From Candidatus Aminicenantota bacterium (GTDB taxonomy: Bacteria; Acidobacteriota; UBA4820; DSQY01), in NCBI GenBank assembly GCA_027365515.1, contig DAHXMK010000294.1, positions 1-19,951 of the forward strand: a stretch of 19,951 bases of DNA. The letters are read 5' to 3'. Below are positions 1-8,302 of this stretch, one piece after another (the stretch's first letter is position 1; each line of letters starts with the position of its first letter). The notes beneath the pieces were generated by a model. It was not told the origin of the DNA, made no database searches, and saw nothing but the letters and a program-made list of their open reading frames with translations. Both the position numbers and the translations under genes were made by a program.

Positions 1-1
1 G

Positions 2-2767
2 GACGCGGCCGTGGCGCGCGCAAGAGCTCTCCTTTATTTGGGCCAAGCCGGACCGGCCCGCTCGCAGATTGCCATGGCCGAGGCGGAAGGCCTTGATGCC
101 TCAAGGGCGGCGCTGTTAAGGGCAAAGGCCCATGAGAAGGAGATGGACCATCCAAGGGCGGCCAAAGCTATCGCCGGTGCCGACAAAAATATTCTTTCAA
201 GGGAAGAACGGCTGGACGCTATGGTGGCCGAAGGGCAGTCGTTGTGGATCAGCGGACTTGACGATGCAGGCGGGATCAGCCTTCTCCAGAAGGCGGTTGA
301 AGCTGCCGAGACGCCTGATGAGAGGGTGAAAGCCTCCACAACCTTGTCCAGAGCCATGTTGCACCATGGAGAGCTTTATGAAGCGGAAAGGCTTCTTGGC
401 GAAGCAAAAGCCGCCCTCGAAGAAAAACCGACGGCAAGAGCGGCCGCTTCGTGGCATTACAACTTCGGGATTTATCAGCGAAAGCTTGGAAAGTACAAGG
501 AGGCGGCCGACCATTTTATGACTTCCGCGCGAGCCTCGAACGAGGCGGTGAACCTCTTGATGGAAGCGGCATCGCTTGCTGAAGCCGGTGACACGCTGAG
601 GCTTGACTTGCGCTATGAAGAGGCCGGCGCACTGCTCGCCAGGGCTCAAGAGGGCGGTTGGGCGCTGGGGTTCCGCATGCTGAGGGAATCGGCCGGATTC
701 AACCGGATTCTTTGCGACTTGGAATCGGGGCACCTCTTGAAAGCCCAGATGGCGCTGGAAAGAAGCCTCAAGAACGGGAAGAGTCACTGGCAGCTGAACG
801 ATGCCATTGACCACTACTGGCTTTCGCGGGTTCTTTATTCGAGGGGAGATTTTCCCGCGGCCCTCTCGGAAGCGCGGAAAGGGCTCTCGCTGATGAAGGG
901 GAGGGGCGATTCGGAAGTCGAGGCCCCCCTCGTCGTGATCGAGGCGAGGCTTCTCATGGCGACTCATGACGCGGCAAGGTTTTCAAGAAGGATTGATGCC
1001 TTGAAGGAGGTGGCAAACGGGGCCCCCGATTCCGATGACCGGCTGGAAGCGGCCTCCGTTCTGATCGAGGCATCGGTTCGAACACCAGCCGCGTTTGGCG
1101 CGAGAGAACGCCGTTCCACGGAGGAGGCTGCCGAAACAGCGACGGCTCTCGCCAAAGCAAGATGGCTGCTTGCTCAGGCCGTGGTGGCGAAAGAGGGCGA
1201 GCGGGCGCCTCTGTTGCGGAAAGCTCTTGGCCTCGCCAGAGATTCTCGCGCGCTCGCGCTGGAAACCGAGATCCTATGGGTTCTCTATAAGGAGGGAGAG
1301 CTTCCGGCCAGCGACGAGAAAACCGCCGCAAAGATATCGGCCTTTATTTCCGAGAACAAAATCCGAGGGCCCTGGCGCGATCTTCTCCCCGCTTTTGGGA
1401 AGGAGGCAAAAGAACAGGCGCCCTCGACACAACCCTCCGCAAGCCAGGAAGGAGCTGATTTTGCATTGTTGGAACGCGCCATGGCTGGAGATTCTTCCTT
1501 GGAAGAAATTCTGGCGATGACCGGCGCGCGCGCTGGAGCGGTGGCCAGGCCGGGAGGCGCCGCGGGCTTCATGGGTGACCTCTCCAACGGGATATCTTCC
1601 GAGCTTCAGCGTCTTGCTGGCCGAACGGGGCTGATGGCGAGTGCGGACGGCGGCGGCTGGATTTTGGGGGCGGAAGGAAGGTGCGGGGCCTGGCATGGCT
1701 TCTACTGGGACGGCCCCCAGCAGCCGAGCGGCTCACTGATAAAGTTGGCAAGGCTGTGGGCCGCTCTATTCAAGGCTTCCCAAGAGGCTTCATCCATGGA
1801 GAAGGTGGAAGACAGCGCCGCCGCCAGGAGCTTCATCCTTGGCGATGCCCCGATCATGTCTGCGCTGCGGGTTCAGATCTCGAAAGCCGCCGGCTTCTCA
1901 TTCCCGGTCCTGGTCACGGGCGAACCGGGGACGGGAAAAGAGGTGTGCGCAAGGGCCATTCACCTCCTGTCCAACAGAAGAAACCGGGAATGGGTTCCGG
2001 CGAACGGAGCGAATCTCTCCCCGGCGCTTGCAACGAGCCTTCTCTTCGGGCACAAGAGGGGCGCCTTCACCGGTGCCGACAAAGATTCGCTAGGGCTCGT
2101 CGAATCGGCGAAGGGAGGATCCCTATTTCTCGATGAGGTCGGGGAACTCCCGGTGGAGACTCAGGCTCAGCTTCTGAGGTTTCTCCAGGACGGCTCCTAT
2201 ACGCCGCTCGGCGAGACCAAGCCGAGGCACTCGGACGCGAGGCTGGTAGCCGCCACGAACAGGAACTTGGATGAGGAGGCCGCCGCGGGACGTTTCCGCA
2301 AAGACCTTCTGCACAGGCTGAAGGTCCTCTGTATTGAGGTTCCGCCTCTTCGCGAAAGAAGAGAGGACATACAGCTGCTTTTCAGCCACTTTTTAAAGCA
2401 GGCCGCCGATGGCGAACGTACCGCCTGCCCCGCACTGGCCGATGATATCTGGGGGCCGATGATGGCCTACGACTGGCCCGGGAACGTCCGCGAACTGCAA
2501 AACAGCGCCCGGGCGCTCCTGGTCGCCTCGCATGGAGCCGGTGTCGCCGGGCCGAACCTATTGCCCGAAAGGATTCGAGATTCGCGGCCTAATAGGAAGC
2601 CAGGTTCAACTCTTCGTGCCGTGGTAGAGACCGCCGAAAGGCGGGCCGTCGAGTTGGCCCTACGTGATGCCAACGGCAACGCCAGCCAGGCAGCCAAGAA
2701 TTTGGGCATCAGCAGGCAGGCCCTCTCCCGCAAATTAGCCAGATGGCAAGGCAAGGAGGGGGCTTGA
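2..2767 (+). CDS. TPR-containing sigma54-dependent transcriptional activator (5' partial)
   Basis: This is a bacterial enhancer-binding protein that would use ATP hydrolysis to open promoters held by sigma54 RNA polymerase. Numbering from the GTG at 11, residues 1-450 are an alanine-rich helical array that reads as degenerate TPR repeats. About 480-605 is a possible GAF-like sensor (weak call). About 608-850 is an AAA+ domain with Walker A GEPGTGKE (637-644), an intact GAFTGA loop (684-689), Walker B LFLDE (705-709), sensor I AATNRN and WPGNVREL. A Fis-type helix-turn-helix (NGNASQAAKNLGISRQAL) ends the protein near 912. The frame is open through base 2 with no stop, and no ribosome site precedes the GTG, so the true start is probably outside the window. 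Related proteins often carry an N-terminal Ser/Thr kinase domain; that is inference. No TGGCAC-N5-TTGC sigma54 target was found nearby. Confidence 0.93.
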   Translation, partial: DAAVARARALLYLGQAGPARSQIAMAEAEGLDASRAALLRAKAHEKEMDHPRAAKAIAGADKNILSREERLDAMVAEGQSLWISGLDDAGGISLLQKAVEAAETPDERVKASTTLSRAMLHHGELYEAERLLGEAKAALEEKPTARAAASWHYNFGIYQRKLGKYKEAADHFMTSARASNEAVNLLMEAASLAEAGDTLRLDLRYEEAGALLARAQEGGWALGFRMLRESAGFNRILCDLESGHLLKAQMALERSLKNGKSHWQLNDAIDHYWLSRVLYSRGDFPAALSEARKGLSLMKGRGDSEVEAPLVVIEARLLMATHDAARFSRRIDALKEVANGAPDSDDRLEAASVLIEASVRTPAAFGARERRSTEEAAETATALAKARWLLAQAVVAKEGERAPLLRKALGLARDSRALALETEILWVLYKEGELPASDEKTAAKISAFISENKIRGPWRDLLPAFGKEAKEQAPSTQPSASQEGADFALLERAMAGDSSLEEILAMTGARAGAVARPGGAAGFMGDLSNGISSELQRLAGRTGLMASADGGGWILGAEGRCGAWHGFYWDGPQQPSGSLIKLARLWAALFKASQEASSMEKVEDSAAARSFILGDAPIMSALRVQISKAAGFSFPVLVTGEPGTGKEVCARAIHLLSNRRNREWVPANGANLSPALATSLLFGHKRGAFTGADKDSLGLVESAKGGSLFLDEVGELPVETQAQLLRFLQDGSYTPLGETKPRHSDARLVAATNRNLDEEAAAGRFRKDLLHRLKVLCIEVPPLRERREDIQLLFSHFLKQAADGERTACPALADDIWGPMMAYDWPGNVRELQNSARALLVASHGAGVAGPNLLPERIRDSRPNRKPGSTLRAVVETAERRAVELALRDANGNASQAAKNLGISRQALSRKLARWQGKEGA

Positions 2768-2792
2768 CAGCCAGTTGGCCGTTAAGTACACT
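2764..2792 (+). promoter_or_regulatory. sigma70-type promoter for the outer-membrane protein gene
   Basis: A perfect -35 TTGACA (2764-2769) lies over the stop codon of the upstream regulator gene. A 17-base spacer follows, then -10 TACACT (2787-2792, 4 of 6 consensus). Transcription would begin near 2799 and give a leader of about 90 nt before the ATG at 2891. Confidence 0.5.
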
Positions 2793-2890
2793 TTTGGTGT
2801 TAGGAGGGTACGTTTCTTCTTTCTATATAGTGGTCGGGATGGAAACCGGGTCTTAAACCAAATAGGGTGTAGAGGAAAGGAGTGACTGCG

Positions 2891-3913
2891 ATGTTGAAGA
2901 AAGTTCTGGTTGTAGCGGCTCTTCTGTGCGTCATGTTGCCTTTCGCGGCGCAGGACAAGGAAGGAAAGTGGAACATAGAACTTGGCGGCTGGTTCACCAG
3001 ACCATTAGGTCTCGATACCACTTATGCTTATGGTTTTAAGGTAACTGGCACTACGGTCGGCGTAAACTTTGCACAGAAACCGTATTCTATTGGTAATGAA
3101 TTCCGTTGGCAGCCAACATTCAAACTCGCATACGATTCTGGCTCCCTGGACTTCTGGATTGATTACACAACTTACGATCAAACAAGTTTTAGTGTTGCGC
3201 CAGGTACTGACAATCAGATCTATTTGAACCCGACGCTTGTTAATGGGGCCTACTATTTTGGATACGCCACCTCTGCGGGCGCGTCCATGAGAACTAGCTA
3301 TACAAACTGGAATTTCAATATGGGCCATACGTTCCATCCAACTGACAAGTGGGCACTTATGGTTTTTGGCGGCTTGCGGTATCTAAGGCTGGAAAACGAT
3401 CTCCACGTTGACTATATAGACACATCTGATTTGAATAACTGGGGATATGATTTAGGCACGGATTCAGTAAGAATCCGCGCTAACATGACGGGCTGGGGCC
3501 TGAACTTCGGCCTGCAGAGCAATTACGTTCTTGGCAAGCGCTTTGAGGTGGGTACTGGGCTGCAAGTCTCAATGCTTCGAACCACCAATGATGTTGATCA
3601 ATATGAGATATTGAATGCGAACTACTCCGGAACAGTTTACTCCTACGGCATGACAGGGGTGAACTCCTCGCAGCAGCGCGTTACACCGGCCTTGGAGATG
3701 TACGCTGAAGCCAAATTTAATTTCAACGAGGCATGGTACGCCAAGTTTGGATACCGTTTTGATTTTATCAAGGATGGATTTGGATTTGATTATGCCAACA
3801 CACCCGATCTCAGCGGCGGCGCGATGTATGGGATCCCCACAGGAGGCTATTACCCCACTAGCAAAGATGTAACCTTTGACGGCCTCTATTTCTCGATTGG
3901 CTACAAGTTCTAG
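2891..3913 (+). CDS. outer-membrane beta-barrel protein (porin-like)
   Basis: This is a 340-residue exported barrel. The ATG at 2891 is chosen over the GTG at 2882 because AAAGGAG (2876-2882) sits 8 nt before it and because a clean signal peptide then follows: Lys-Lys, a hydrophobic core and cleavage near FAA-QDK (about residue 22). The mature part alternates short amphipathic strands rich in Tyr, Trp, Phe and Gly with Asn/Asp/Gly turns. It ends in SIGYKF, with the C-terminal Phe recognised by the BAM machinery. Length and texture resemble 12-14-stranded porin-like proteins such as the Lpg1974 type; I cannot fix the family or substrate. The gene is visibly AT-richer than its neighbours, and it has its own promoter and terminator. 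Confidence 0.82.
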   Translation: MLKKVLVVAALLCVMLPFAAQDKEGKWNIELGGWFTRPLGLDTTYAYGFKVTGTTVGVNFAQKPYSIGNEFRWQPTFKLAYDSGSLDFWIDYTTYDQTSFSVAPGTDNQIYLNPTLVNGAYYFGYATSAGASMRTSYTNWNFNMGHTFHPTDKWALMVFGGLRYLRLENDLHVDYIDTSDLNNWGYDLGTDSVRIRANMTGWGLNFGLQSNYVLGKRFEVGTGLQVSMLRTTNDVDQYEILNANYSGTVYSYGMTGVNSSQQRVTPALEMYAEAKFNFNEAWYAKFGYRFDFIKDGFGFDYANTPDLSGGAMYGIPTGGYYPTSKDVTFDGLYFSIGYKF

Positions 3914-3932
3914 TCTGCTCGTCGTTTAGGCG

Positions 3933-3964
3933 AAAGGGCCGCCTTCGGGCGGCCCTTTTTGTTT
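3933..3964 (+). terminator. Rho-independent terminator of the outer-membrane protein gene
   Basis: A perfect 8-bp GC stem GGGCCGCC / GGCGGCCC (3936-3943 with 3948-3955) closes a TTCG tetraloop. AAA upstream pairs with the first part of the following T tract (TTTTTGTTT). It starts 20 bases after the stop codon at 3913. Confidence 0.93.
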
Positions 3965-3970
3965 CTGCTC

Positions 3971-3979
3971 TGGTATAAT
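3971..3979 (+). promoter_or_regulatory. extended -10 promoter for the aminotransferase-dsbD operon
   Basis: TGGTATAAT matches the extended -10 consensus TGnTATAAT exactly. No good -35 is present; the -35 position falls inside the preceding terminator, which suits an extended -10 promoter. The start would be near 3986, about 24 nt before the ATG at 4010. Confidence 0.65.
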
Positions 3980-4009
3980 AGATGGGCGCCTTTGGAGGCG
4001 CACCGGCTC

Positions 4010-4897
4010 ATGGAAAAAGGCGCCTTCTGGTGCATCACCAGCCAAAACGGCGAGCCCATCCCAGCGGAGAAAGCTGGCATCTCTCCCTTGGACCGGGGAT
4101 TCTTTTCGGGAGAGAGCATCTACGAAACGCTGCGGACTTACCACTCCCGCCCCTTCGCTCTTGACGACCACTTAAAGAGACTCGTTCGCGGCGTCGAGCG
4201 GTTCGGCTTGCCGGCCATTGAAGCCGGCCGGTTGAGAGAGGCGCTCATAGCGCTCGCGAAAGTCCGCGCGCCGGAAGAATCCTACTTGCGTGTGAGCGTG
4301 AGCGCCGGGCTCATGAGCCCGGGAGAGCCGTTCGCGCGTCAGCCACGCTCAACGTGGGTTGCTTTCTCCGGGCCCATACCGCCGCACGTCGCCGCGGTTT
4401 ACGAGCGCGGCGTGAGGTGCGTCGTCTCGCGGCACGGGCGGTGGAATCCGGGCGGCTTCGTGCCCGCCGTGAAATTTTCTTTCAACGCGGAGATCATTCT
4501 GGCAAGGAGCGAGGCGGTAGAACGAGGCGCGTACGAAGCAATTCTTCTTTCTCCGGAAGGCTTCGTGGCGGAAGCCAGCTCATCGAACATCTTCATCGTC
4601 GTTGGGAAGAAGGTCGTGACCCCCGATCTGGCGACAGGCATCCTCGATGGCGTAACCAGGGCCAAGGTAATCGCCCTCTGTCCGAAAGCGGGGGTTGAGG
4701 TTGAGGAGCGGCGCGTCATGATCAGCGAACTTTGGGAAGCCGACGAACTCTTCCTCACCGGGACGACAAGAGAGGTGGTCCCGGTCGTCCGCGTTGATGA
4801 CACTTCGATCGGGCACGGGGACCCCGGCCTCGTCACCGACCGCCTGCTCGGACTTTTCCAGGAGATGGCGCTAGAATCAACCCTTGGAGGAAATTGA
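4010..4897 (+). CDS. class IV PLP-dependent aminotransferase (IlvE / D-amino-acid / PabC group)
   Basis: This 295-residue fold-type IV PLP enzyme would act in the cytoplasm. Class IV landmarks in order: GFFSGESIYETLR near the N-terminus, PAVKFSFNAEIILAR with the predicted PLP lysine K155, GFVAEASSSNIF with the cofactor-binding E188, LDGVTRAKVI, ADELFLTGTTREVVPV. Members are branched-chain aminotransferases, D-amino-acid aminotransferases or aminodeoxychorismate lyases; the sequence alone does not choose. A folate role (PabC) is tempting because folE lies about 4 kb away, but that gene is in another transcription unit. The ATG at 4010 is used, with GGAGG at 3994-3998, 11 nt upstream. An in-frame upstream start at 3959 would lie in the terminator. 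The stop overlaps the dsbD start (TGATG), so the two are probably translationally coupled. Confidence 0.88.
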   Translation: MEKGAFWCITSQNGEPIPAEKAGISPLDRGFFSGESIYETLRTYHSRPFALDDHLKRLVRGVERFGLPAIEAGRLREALIALAKVRAPEESYLRVSVSAGLMSPGEPFARQPRSTWVAFSGPIPPHVAAVYERGVRCVVSRHGRWNPGGFVPAVKFSFNAEIILARSEAVERGAYEAILLSPEGFVAEASSSNIFIVVGKKVVTPDLATGILDGVTRAKVIALCPKAGVEVEERRVMISELWEADELFLTGTTREVVPVVRVDDTSIGHGDPGLVTDRLLGLFQEMALESTLGGN

Positions 4898-6777
4898 TGC
4901 AGATGATTTTCCGCGCGTTTCGATTGCTTGCCATGGCCGTTTGCTTTGCCGCTCTCATGCTAGGCACGTCCGCCTTCGGGCGAGGCCCGGCCGAGGAGGG
5001 CGAGCCATCGCCTCCAGTTCTGAAATTCAGAGTTGCTTCCGATCCCTCTCCGCTCGCCGCGCCGGGCAACGGCCGCTTACTGTTGACCATTTCCGTCCCT
5101 TCCGGCTACCACATCTTCTCTGGCGAAGGCCTTTCGGTAAAGGCAATCTTTCCCAGCGGCGTTACTGCTGGAAAGATTATTTACCCAAAGGGCGCCAAAG
5201 AAGAGGATTACGAAGTCTTGCGTGGAAGCGCCACCGTTGAAATTCCTATTTCGCTGAGCGCTTCGGCGCGGAGCAGGCTCGACGGGACGATATCGGTGGA
5301 TTGGCAGGGGTGCCAGGATTTCGGACAGAAAGTCTGCTTTCTTCCATCCACCGACAAGGTGAAGTTCAGTCTGGCCGTCTCCACCCATTCGGGGCCTGAG
5401 AAGAAGGGGACGAATGAGGAATCAAGCGCGGCCGCAAAGAGAGCCGAAGCGCAGCCGGCTCCAGCCGCCGCCTCGGCGCCCCCTGGCTCCTTGCCCGAAG
5501 CTGGCTTCGTAGAGGCCGGGCGGTTCGCCGGATTCAAAGGCCCGTCGGATTTCAATTCATGGCTCCGCTCCGCCTTGAGCGACAAAGTACAGCAGCGAGG
5601 CTTTGAAGTGAAGTTCGCTTCGGCCGCTCGCGACAACATCCCATTGGCGCTGGCGCTGGCCTTCATTTTCGGCGTTCTTTCAAGCCTGACCCCCTGCGTC
5701 TATCCGGTCATTCCCATCACGGTCGCCTACATCGGCAGCCGCTCGGAAGGAAAGAAGCGGTCGCACGGCTTCGTCCTTTCGCTCTGCTTCGTCTTCGGCC
5801 TGGCCCTGGTTTACGCGCTTTTGGGCGCGGTCTCGGCCAGGGCGGGAGCCGCTTTCGGCTCGCTCACGCAGAACAGGTGGGTGGGACTCGGCGTCGCTCT
5901 TCTTTTTTACGCCCTCGCCCTTTCCATGTTCAACCTTTTTGAACTGCGAACGCCATCCGCGTTGGCCAATAAATTGGAAGCGTCCAAAAAGAAAGGGAAG
6001 GGACAGGGATTCATCGGCGCCTTTTTCATCGGAGCTGTCTCAGGCCTTGTCGCGAGCCCCTGCATTGGTCCGCTGATTCTGGCAATTCTCGTAGCAGTTG
6101 CATCAACCGGCTCCGCTCTGCTGGGCTTTCTCTACCTCTTCGTCTTCGCCCTGGGGATGGGAGTGCTCTTTGTCGTGATCGGGACCTTTTCGGGCATTCT
6201 CTCCGCCCTGCCAAAATCGGGCGGATGGATGGACGGGGTGAGAATCTTCTTCGGAGTGGTCATCTTGGCCGCGGCCTTCTATTTCGCTGGGCTCTATCTG
6301 CCAAAGAATGTTTTTCTCGTGGCCGGCGGCGTGGCTCTGCTGGCGGTCGTCCTTTATCTGCTGTTGGGGGCCAGGCGCCACTTCTTCTCCGTTCCGGCGA
6401 GGGCAGCCGCAATCGTTCTTTGCGCCGCGTCGTTCGCGCTAATTTTTCCGCTGCTTCCGGAGTCGGCAAGCGAGTCAGTCGGAGCCGCCTGGAGAAGCGA
6501 TCTCGTCACCGCCCTCGCGGAAGCGAAGGCCTCGGGCAAGCCTGTACTGCTCGATTTCAGGGCTGACTGGTGTGTTGCCTGCGTCGAGCTGGAGCGCAAG
6601 ACCTGGCCGGACGCCGAGGTCAGAAAGGCGCTCGCTGAAATCATGCCGTTGCGTATGGATATGACAGTCAACAACGAGGCCAACCGGCAGCTTCAGTCAA
6701 GGTTTCAGGTGAAGGGACTCCCGACGGTCATCCTTCTGCTGCCGCCCAAAAAGGGGGCCGCATCAGGAAATTCTTGA
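4897..6777 (+). CDS. dsbD: thiol:disulfide interchange protein DsbD, shortened C-terminus
   Basis: DsbD carries electrons from cytoplasmic thioredoxin across the inner membrane to periplasmic thiol proteins. All three modules are visible in 626 residues. After a signal peptide (cleavage near 28), the periplasmic alpha domain holds the C139/C147 pair (QGC...VC). A linker rich in Ala, Pro and Glu follows. The hydrophobic CcdA-like core (about 245-505) carries LTPCVYP (C267) and ASPCIGP (C389). The thioredoxin-like gamma domain has WCVAC (C559, C562) and the cis-Pro motif GLPT. The protein stops 16 residues after GLPT, where E. coli DsbD has about 34, so the last strand and helix look missing; an AAAAAGGGGG tract lies there. 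GGAGG (4886-4890) sits 6 nt before the ATG at 4897, which overlaps the aminotransferase stop. The 3' end overlaps the convergent methyltransferase gene by 15 bp. Confidence 0.93.
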   Translation: MQMIFRAFRLLAMAVCFAALMLGTSAFGRGPAEEGEPSPPVLKFRVASDPSPLAAPGNGRLLLTISVPSGYHIFSGEGLSVKAIFPSGVTAGKIIYPKGAKEEDYEVLRGSATVEIPISLSASARSRLDGTISVDWQGCQDFGQKVCFLPSTDKVKFSLAVSTHSGPEKKGTNEESSAAAKRAEAQPAPAAASAPPGSLPEAGFVEAGRFAGFKGPSDFNSWLRSALSDKVQQRGFEVKFASAARDNIPLALALAFIFGVLSSLTPCVYPVIPITVAYIGSRSEGKKRSHGFVLSLCFVFGLALVYALLGAVSARAGAAFGSLTQNRWVGLGVALLFYALALSMFNLFELRTPSALANKLEASKKKGKGQGFIGAFFIGAVSGLVASPCIGPLILAILVAVASTGSALLGFLYLFVFALGMGVLFVVIGTFSGILSALPKSGGWMDGVRIFFGVVILAAAFYFAGLYLPKNVFLVAGGVALLAVVLYLLLGARRHFFSVPARAAAIVLCAASFALIFPLLPESASESVGAAWRSDLVTALAEAKASGKPVLLDFRADWCVACVELERKTWPDAEVRKALAEIMPLRMDMTVNNEANRQLQSRFQVKGLPTVILLLPPKKGAASGNS

Positions 6778-8175
6778 AAGCAGGACCATCGTTTCCAGGT
6801 TGTAGGTTTGGGGGAACATGTCCCATCCCTGGACCCGCTCGGCCTTGAAGCCCAGGGTTTTCAAGATTGCCAGGTCCCTGTCGAGGGCAGGCAGGCTGCA
6901 CGAAATGTAGAGGATTCTTTTTTCAGCCAGGCGCGCCAAATGCGGAAGCGCCTCTTTTGCTCCCGAACGCGGCGGGTCGAGGACCACGACGTCAAACAGT
7001 TCCCCGGCCGACGCCAACAGCCGCGACTGTTCCGAGGCGTCGCCGCGCAGGTTCACGACATTGAGCGTTCCGGAGTTCTTGGCGTTCTCCACGGCATCCT
7101 GGTGCGCGATCGGAGAGCCTTCCACGGCGATGACCTGTCTGCACAGCGAAGCCATAGGCAGGCTGAAATTCCCCCCTCCGGCGAACAGGTCGAGCACCCG
7201 CTCATTTGGCGACAGCGAAAGCCACGCCAGTGCTCCGCCCACCAGCTTCTTGTTCATCGCGTAGTGGGCCTGGGTGAATCCCCGCGCGTCGGCGCGCAGG
7301 AGAAAGTCCTTTGAAGCTCCGGTCTCCGAGGCCAATAGCTGGTACGTCGTCCACGTGGTCCCAGAAAAGCAAAGCGTCTTGGCGGAATCGGAGGCCGTGG
7401 TCACGATGGCGCCGTTGAATTGAAGCGACTCGGCCAACCTGCACAGGGCTTCGGCTTCCCTAGTTCCGCCGTGGTGAAGGCGGAAGTGGAGGGCGTAGGT
7501 TTCGCCGCTTTCCGAGCGATCAACCGTCACCGATTCCAGCGTCCTGGCGGAAGGCTCGTCTTTGAGCGCCGAACGAAGTTCCTGGTATCTATTATTATAT
7601 GCGGCGTCGAACAGCAGACAGGTGTCCAAATTGATGACGCGGTGGCTCTCCTCCTGGAAGAACCCGATCTTCACGCTGTCGCCCGTGGGGTAGACATGAA
7701 ACTCCCCGCGATGCCTGTAGCCATGCGGTGGCTCCGCGGGGACAACCGGCAAAAGCTCAGCGCCATCCAAGTGATGGCGAAGCGCATCCCTAAGAAGCTT
7801 CTCCTTGGCTTCGATCTGGCTTTGATAATCGGCGCTTAGCCACTGACATCCGCCGCAGTGGGAGAAAAATTTGCACTTCGGCTCAACCCGGCGCGCCGAG
7901 GGTCTCAAGATGGAGACGATCTGTCCATCGGCATAGCTGGACTTCACTCTAGTGAAACGAACCAACAGCTTGTCGCCAGGAACGGACCTTGGAATGAAAA
8001 CGACCTTCCCATCGTGGCGGGCGACCCCTTTTCCTCCCCAGGCCAGCGACTCGACCTCAACTTCAACGGGCGCGGCGCCTCCGGTATGGCGCGGAATCCT
8101 TTGCCGTCTACCCTTGTGTTCGCCCTCCTTGGCTGGGCGCTGTCGTCTCTTGAAATCGCGTGCCGGCGGCCTCAT
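6763..8175 (-). CDS. rlmD: TRAM-domain 23S rRNA (uracil-5-)-methyltransferase, RumA/RlmD type
   Basis: This enzyme methylates C5 of a uridine in 23S rRNA using SAM. The protein is 470 residues from the ATG at 8175. It begins with a very basic 36-residue tail, then a TRAM domain (about 37-90). The [4Fe-4S] ligands are C101, C107 and C110 (CKFFSHCGGC) with C186 as the fourth. The SAM motif is VLDLFAGGGNF, followed by LDPPRSG, the catalytic cysteine C426 (ISCSLPALDRDL) and a normal family C-terminus. The exact rRNA position (RlmD versus RlmCD type) cannot be read from the sequence. The frame extends 30 codons upstream to an ATG at 8265, but 8175 is preferred because TRAM members have short N-termini and a promoter ends just before it. 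No Shine-Dalgarno is present, so the mRNA may be leaderless. Confidence 0.92.
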   Translation of the reverse strand: MRPPARDFKRRQRPAKEGEHKGRRQRIPRHTGGAAPVEVEVESLAWGGKGVARHDGKVVFIPRSVPGDKLLVRFTRVKSSYADGQIVSILRPSARRVEPKCKFFSHCGGCQWLSADYQSQIEAKEKLLRDALRHHLDGAELLPVVPAEPPHGYRHRGEFHVYPTGDSVKIGFFQEESHRVINLDTCLLFDAAYNNRYQELRSALKDEPSARTLESVTVDRSESGETYALHFRLHHGGTREAEALCRLAESLQFNGAIVTTASDSAKTLCFSGTTWTTYQLLASETGASKDFLLRADARGFTQAHYAMNKKLVGGALAWLSLSPNERVLDLFAGGGNFSLPMASLCRQVIAVEGSPIAHQDAVENAKNSGTLNVVNLRGDASEQSRLLASAGELFDVVVLDPPRSGAKEALPHLARLAEKRILYISCSLPALDRDLAILKTLGFKAERVQGWDMFPQTYNLETMVLLSRIS

Positions 8176-8182
8176 CAAAGGT

Positions 8183-8212
8183 AGAATACCACCAAACCAT
8201 GAAGCTTTCCAA
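8183..8212 (-). promoter_or_regulatory. candidate promoter for the rRNA methyltransferase gene
   Basis: On the minus strand, -35 TTGGAA (8212-8207, 4 of 6), an 18-base spacer and -10 TATTCT (8188-8183, 4 of 6). The expected start is near 8176, directly on the ATG at 8175, which would make a leaderless mRNA. Both elements are only moderate matches. Confidence 0.35.
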
Positions 8213-8280
8213 GGCGACCATCCGCCGTCCAGCCGCTGCCGCGCCGCGCGGTGAAAGGTTGGCACGAAAAGGGAGGGACC

Positions 8281-8302
8281 CCCCGGCCGGTTCCCCGGCC
8301 GG
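8281..8302. repeat. tandem CCCCGGCCGG copies forming a GC-only stem-loop
   Basis: The 10-mer CCCCGGCCGG occurs at 8281-8290 and 8293-8302. Its self-complementary core CCGGCCGG pairs between the copies (8283-8290 with 8295-8302) to give an 8-bp stem with a TTCC loop. It lies between fmdB and the methyltransferase gene. No U tract follows closely on either strand, so it is not a classical terminator. Confidence 0.5.

Noticed and set aside
197..967. 256-codon minus-strand frame inside the sigma54 activator gene
   Set aside because: Antisense to a TPR-like region; no start signal and no known domain.
8260..8265. TGGCAC as a sigma54 -24 element (also at 3046-3051)
   Set aside because: Neither is followed by a TTGC -12 element at the required spacing, and one lies inside a coding sequence.
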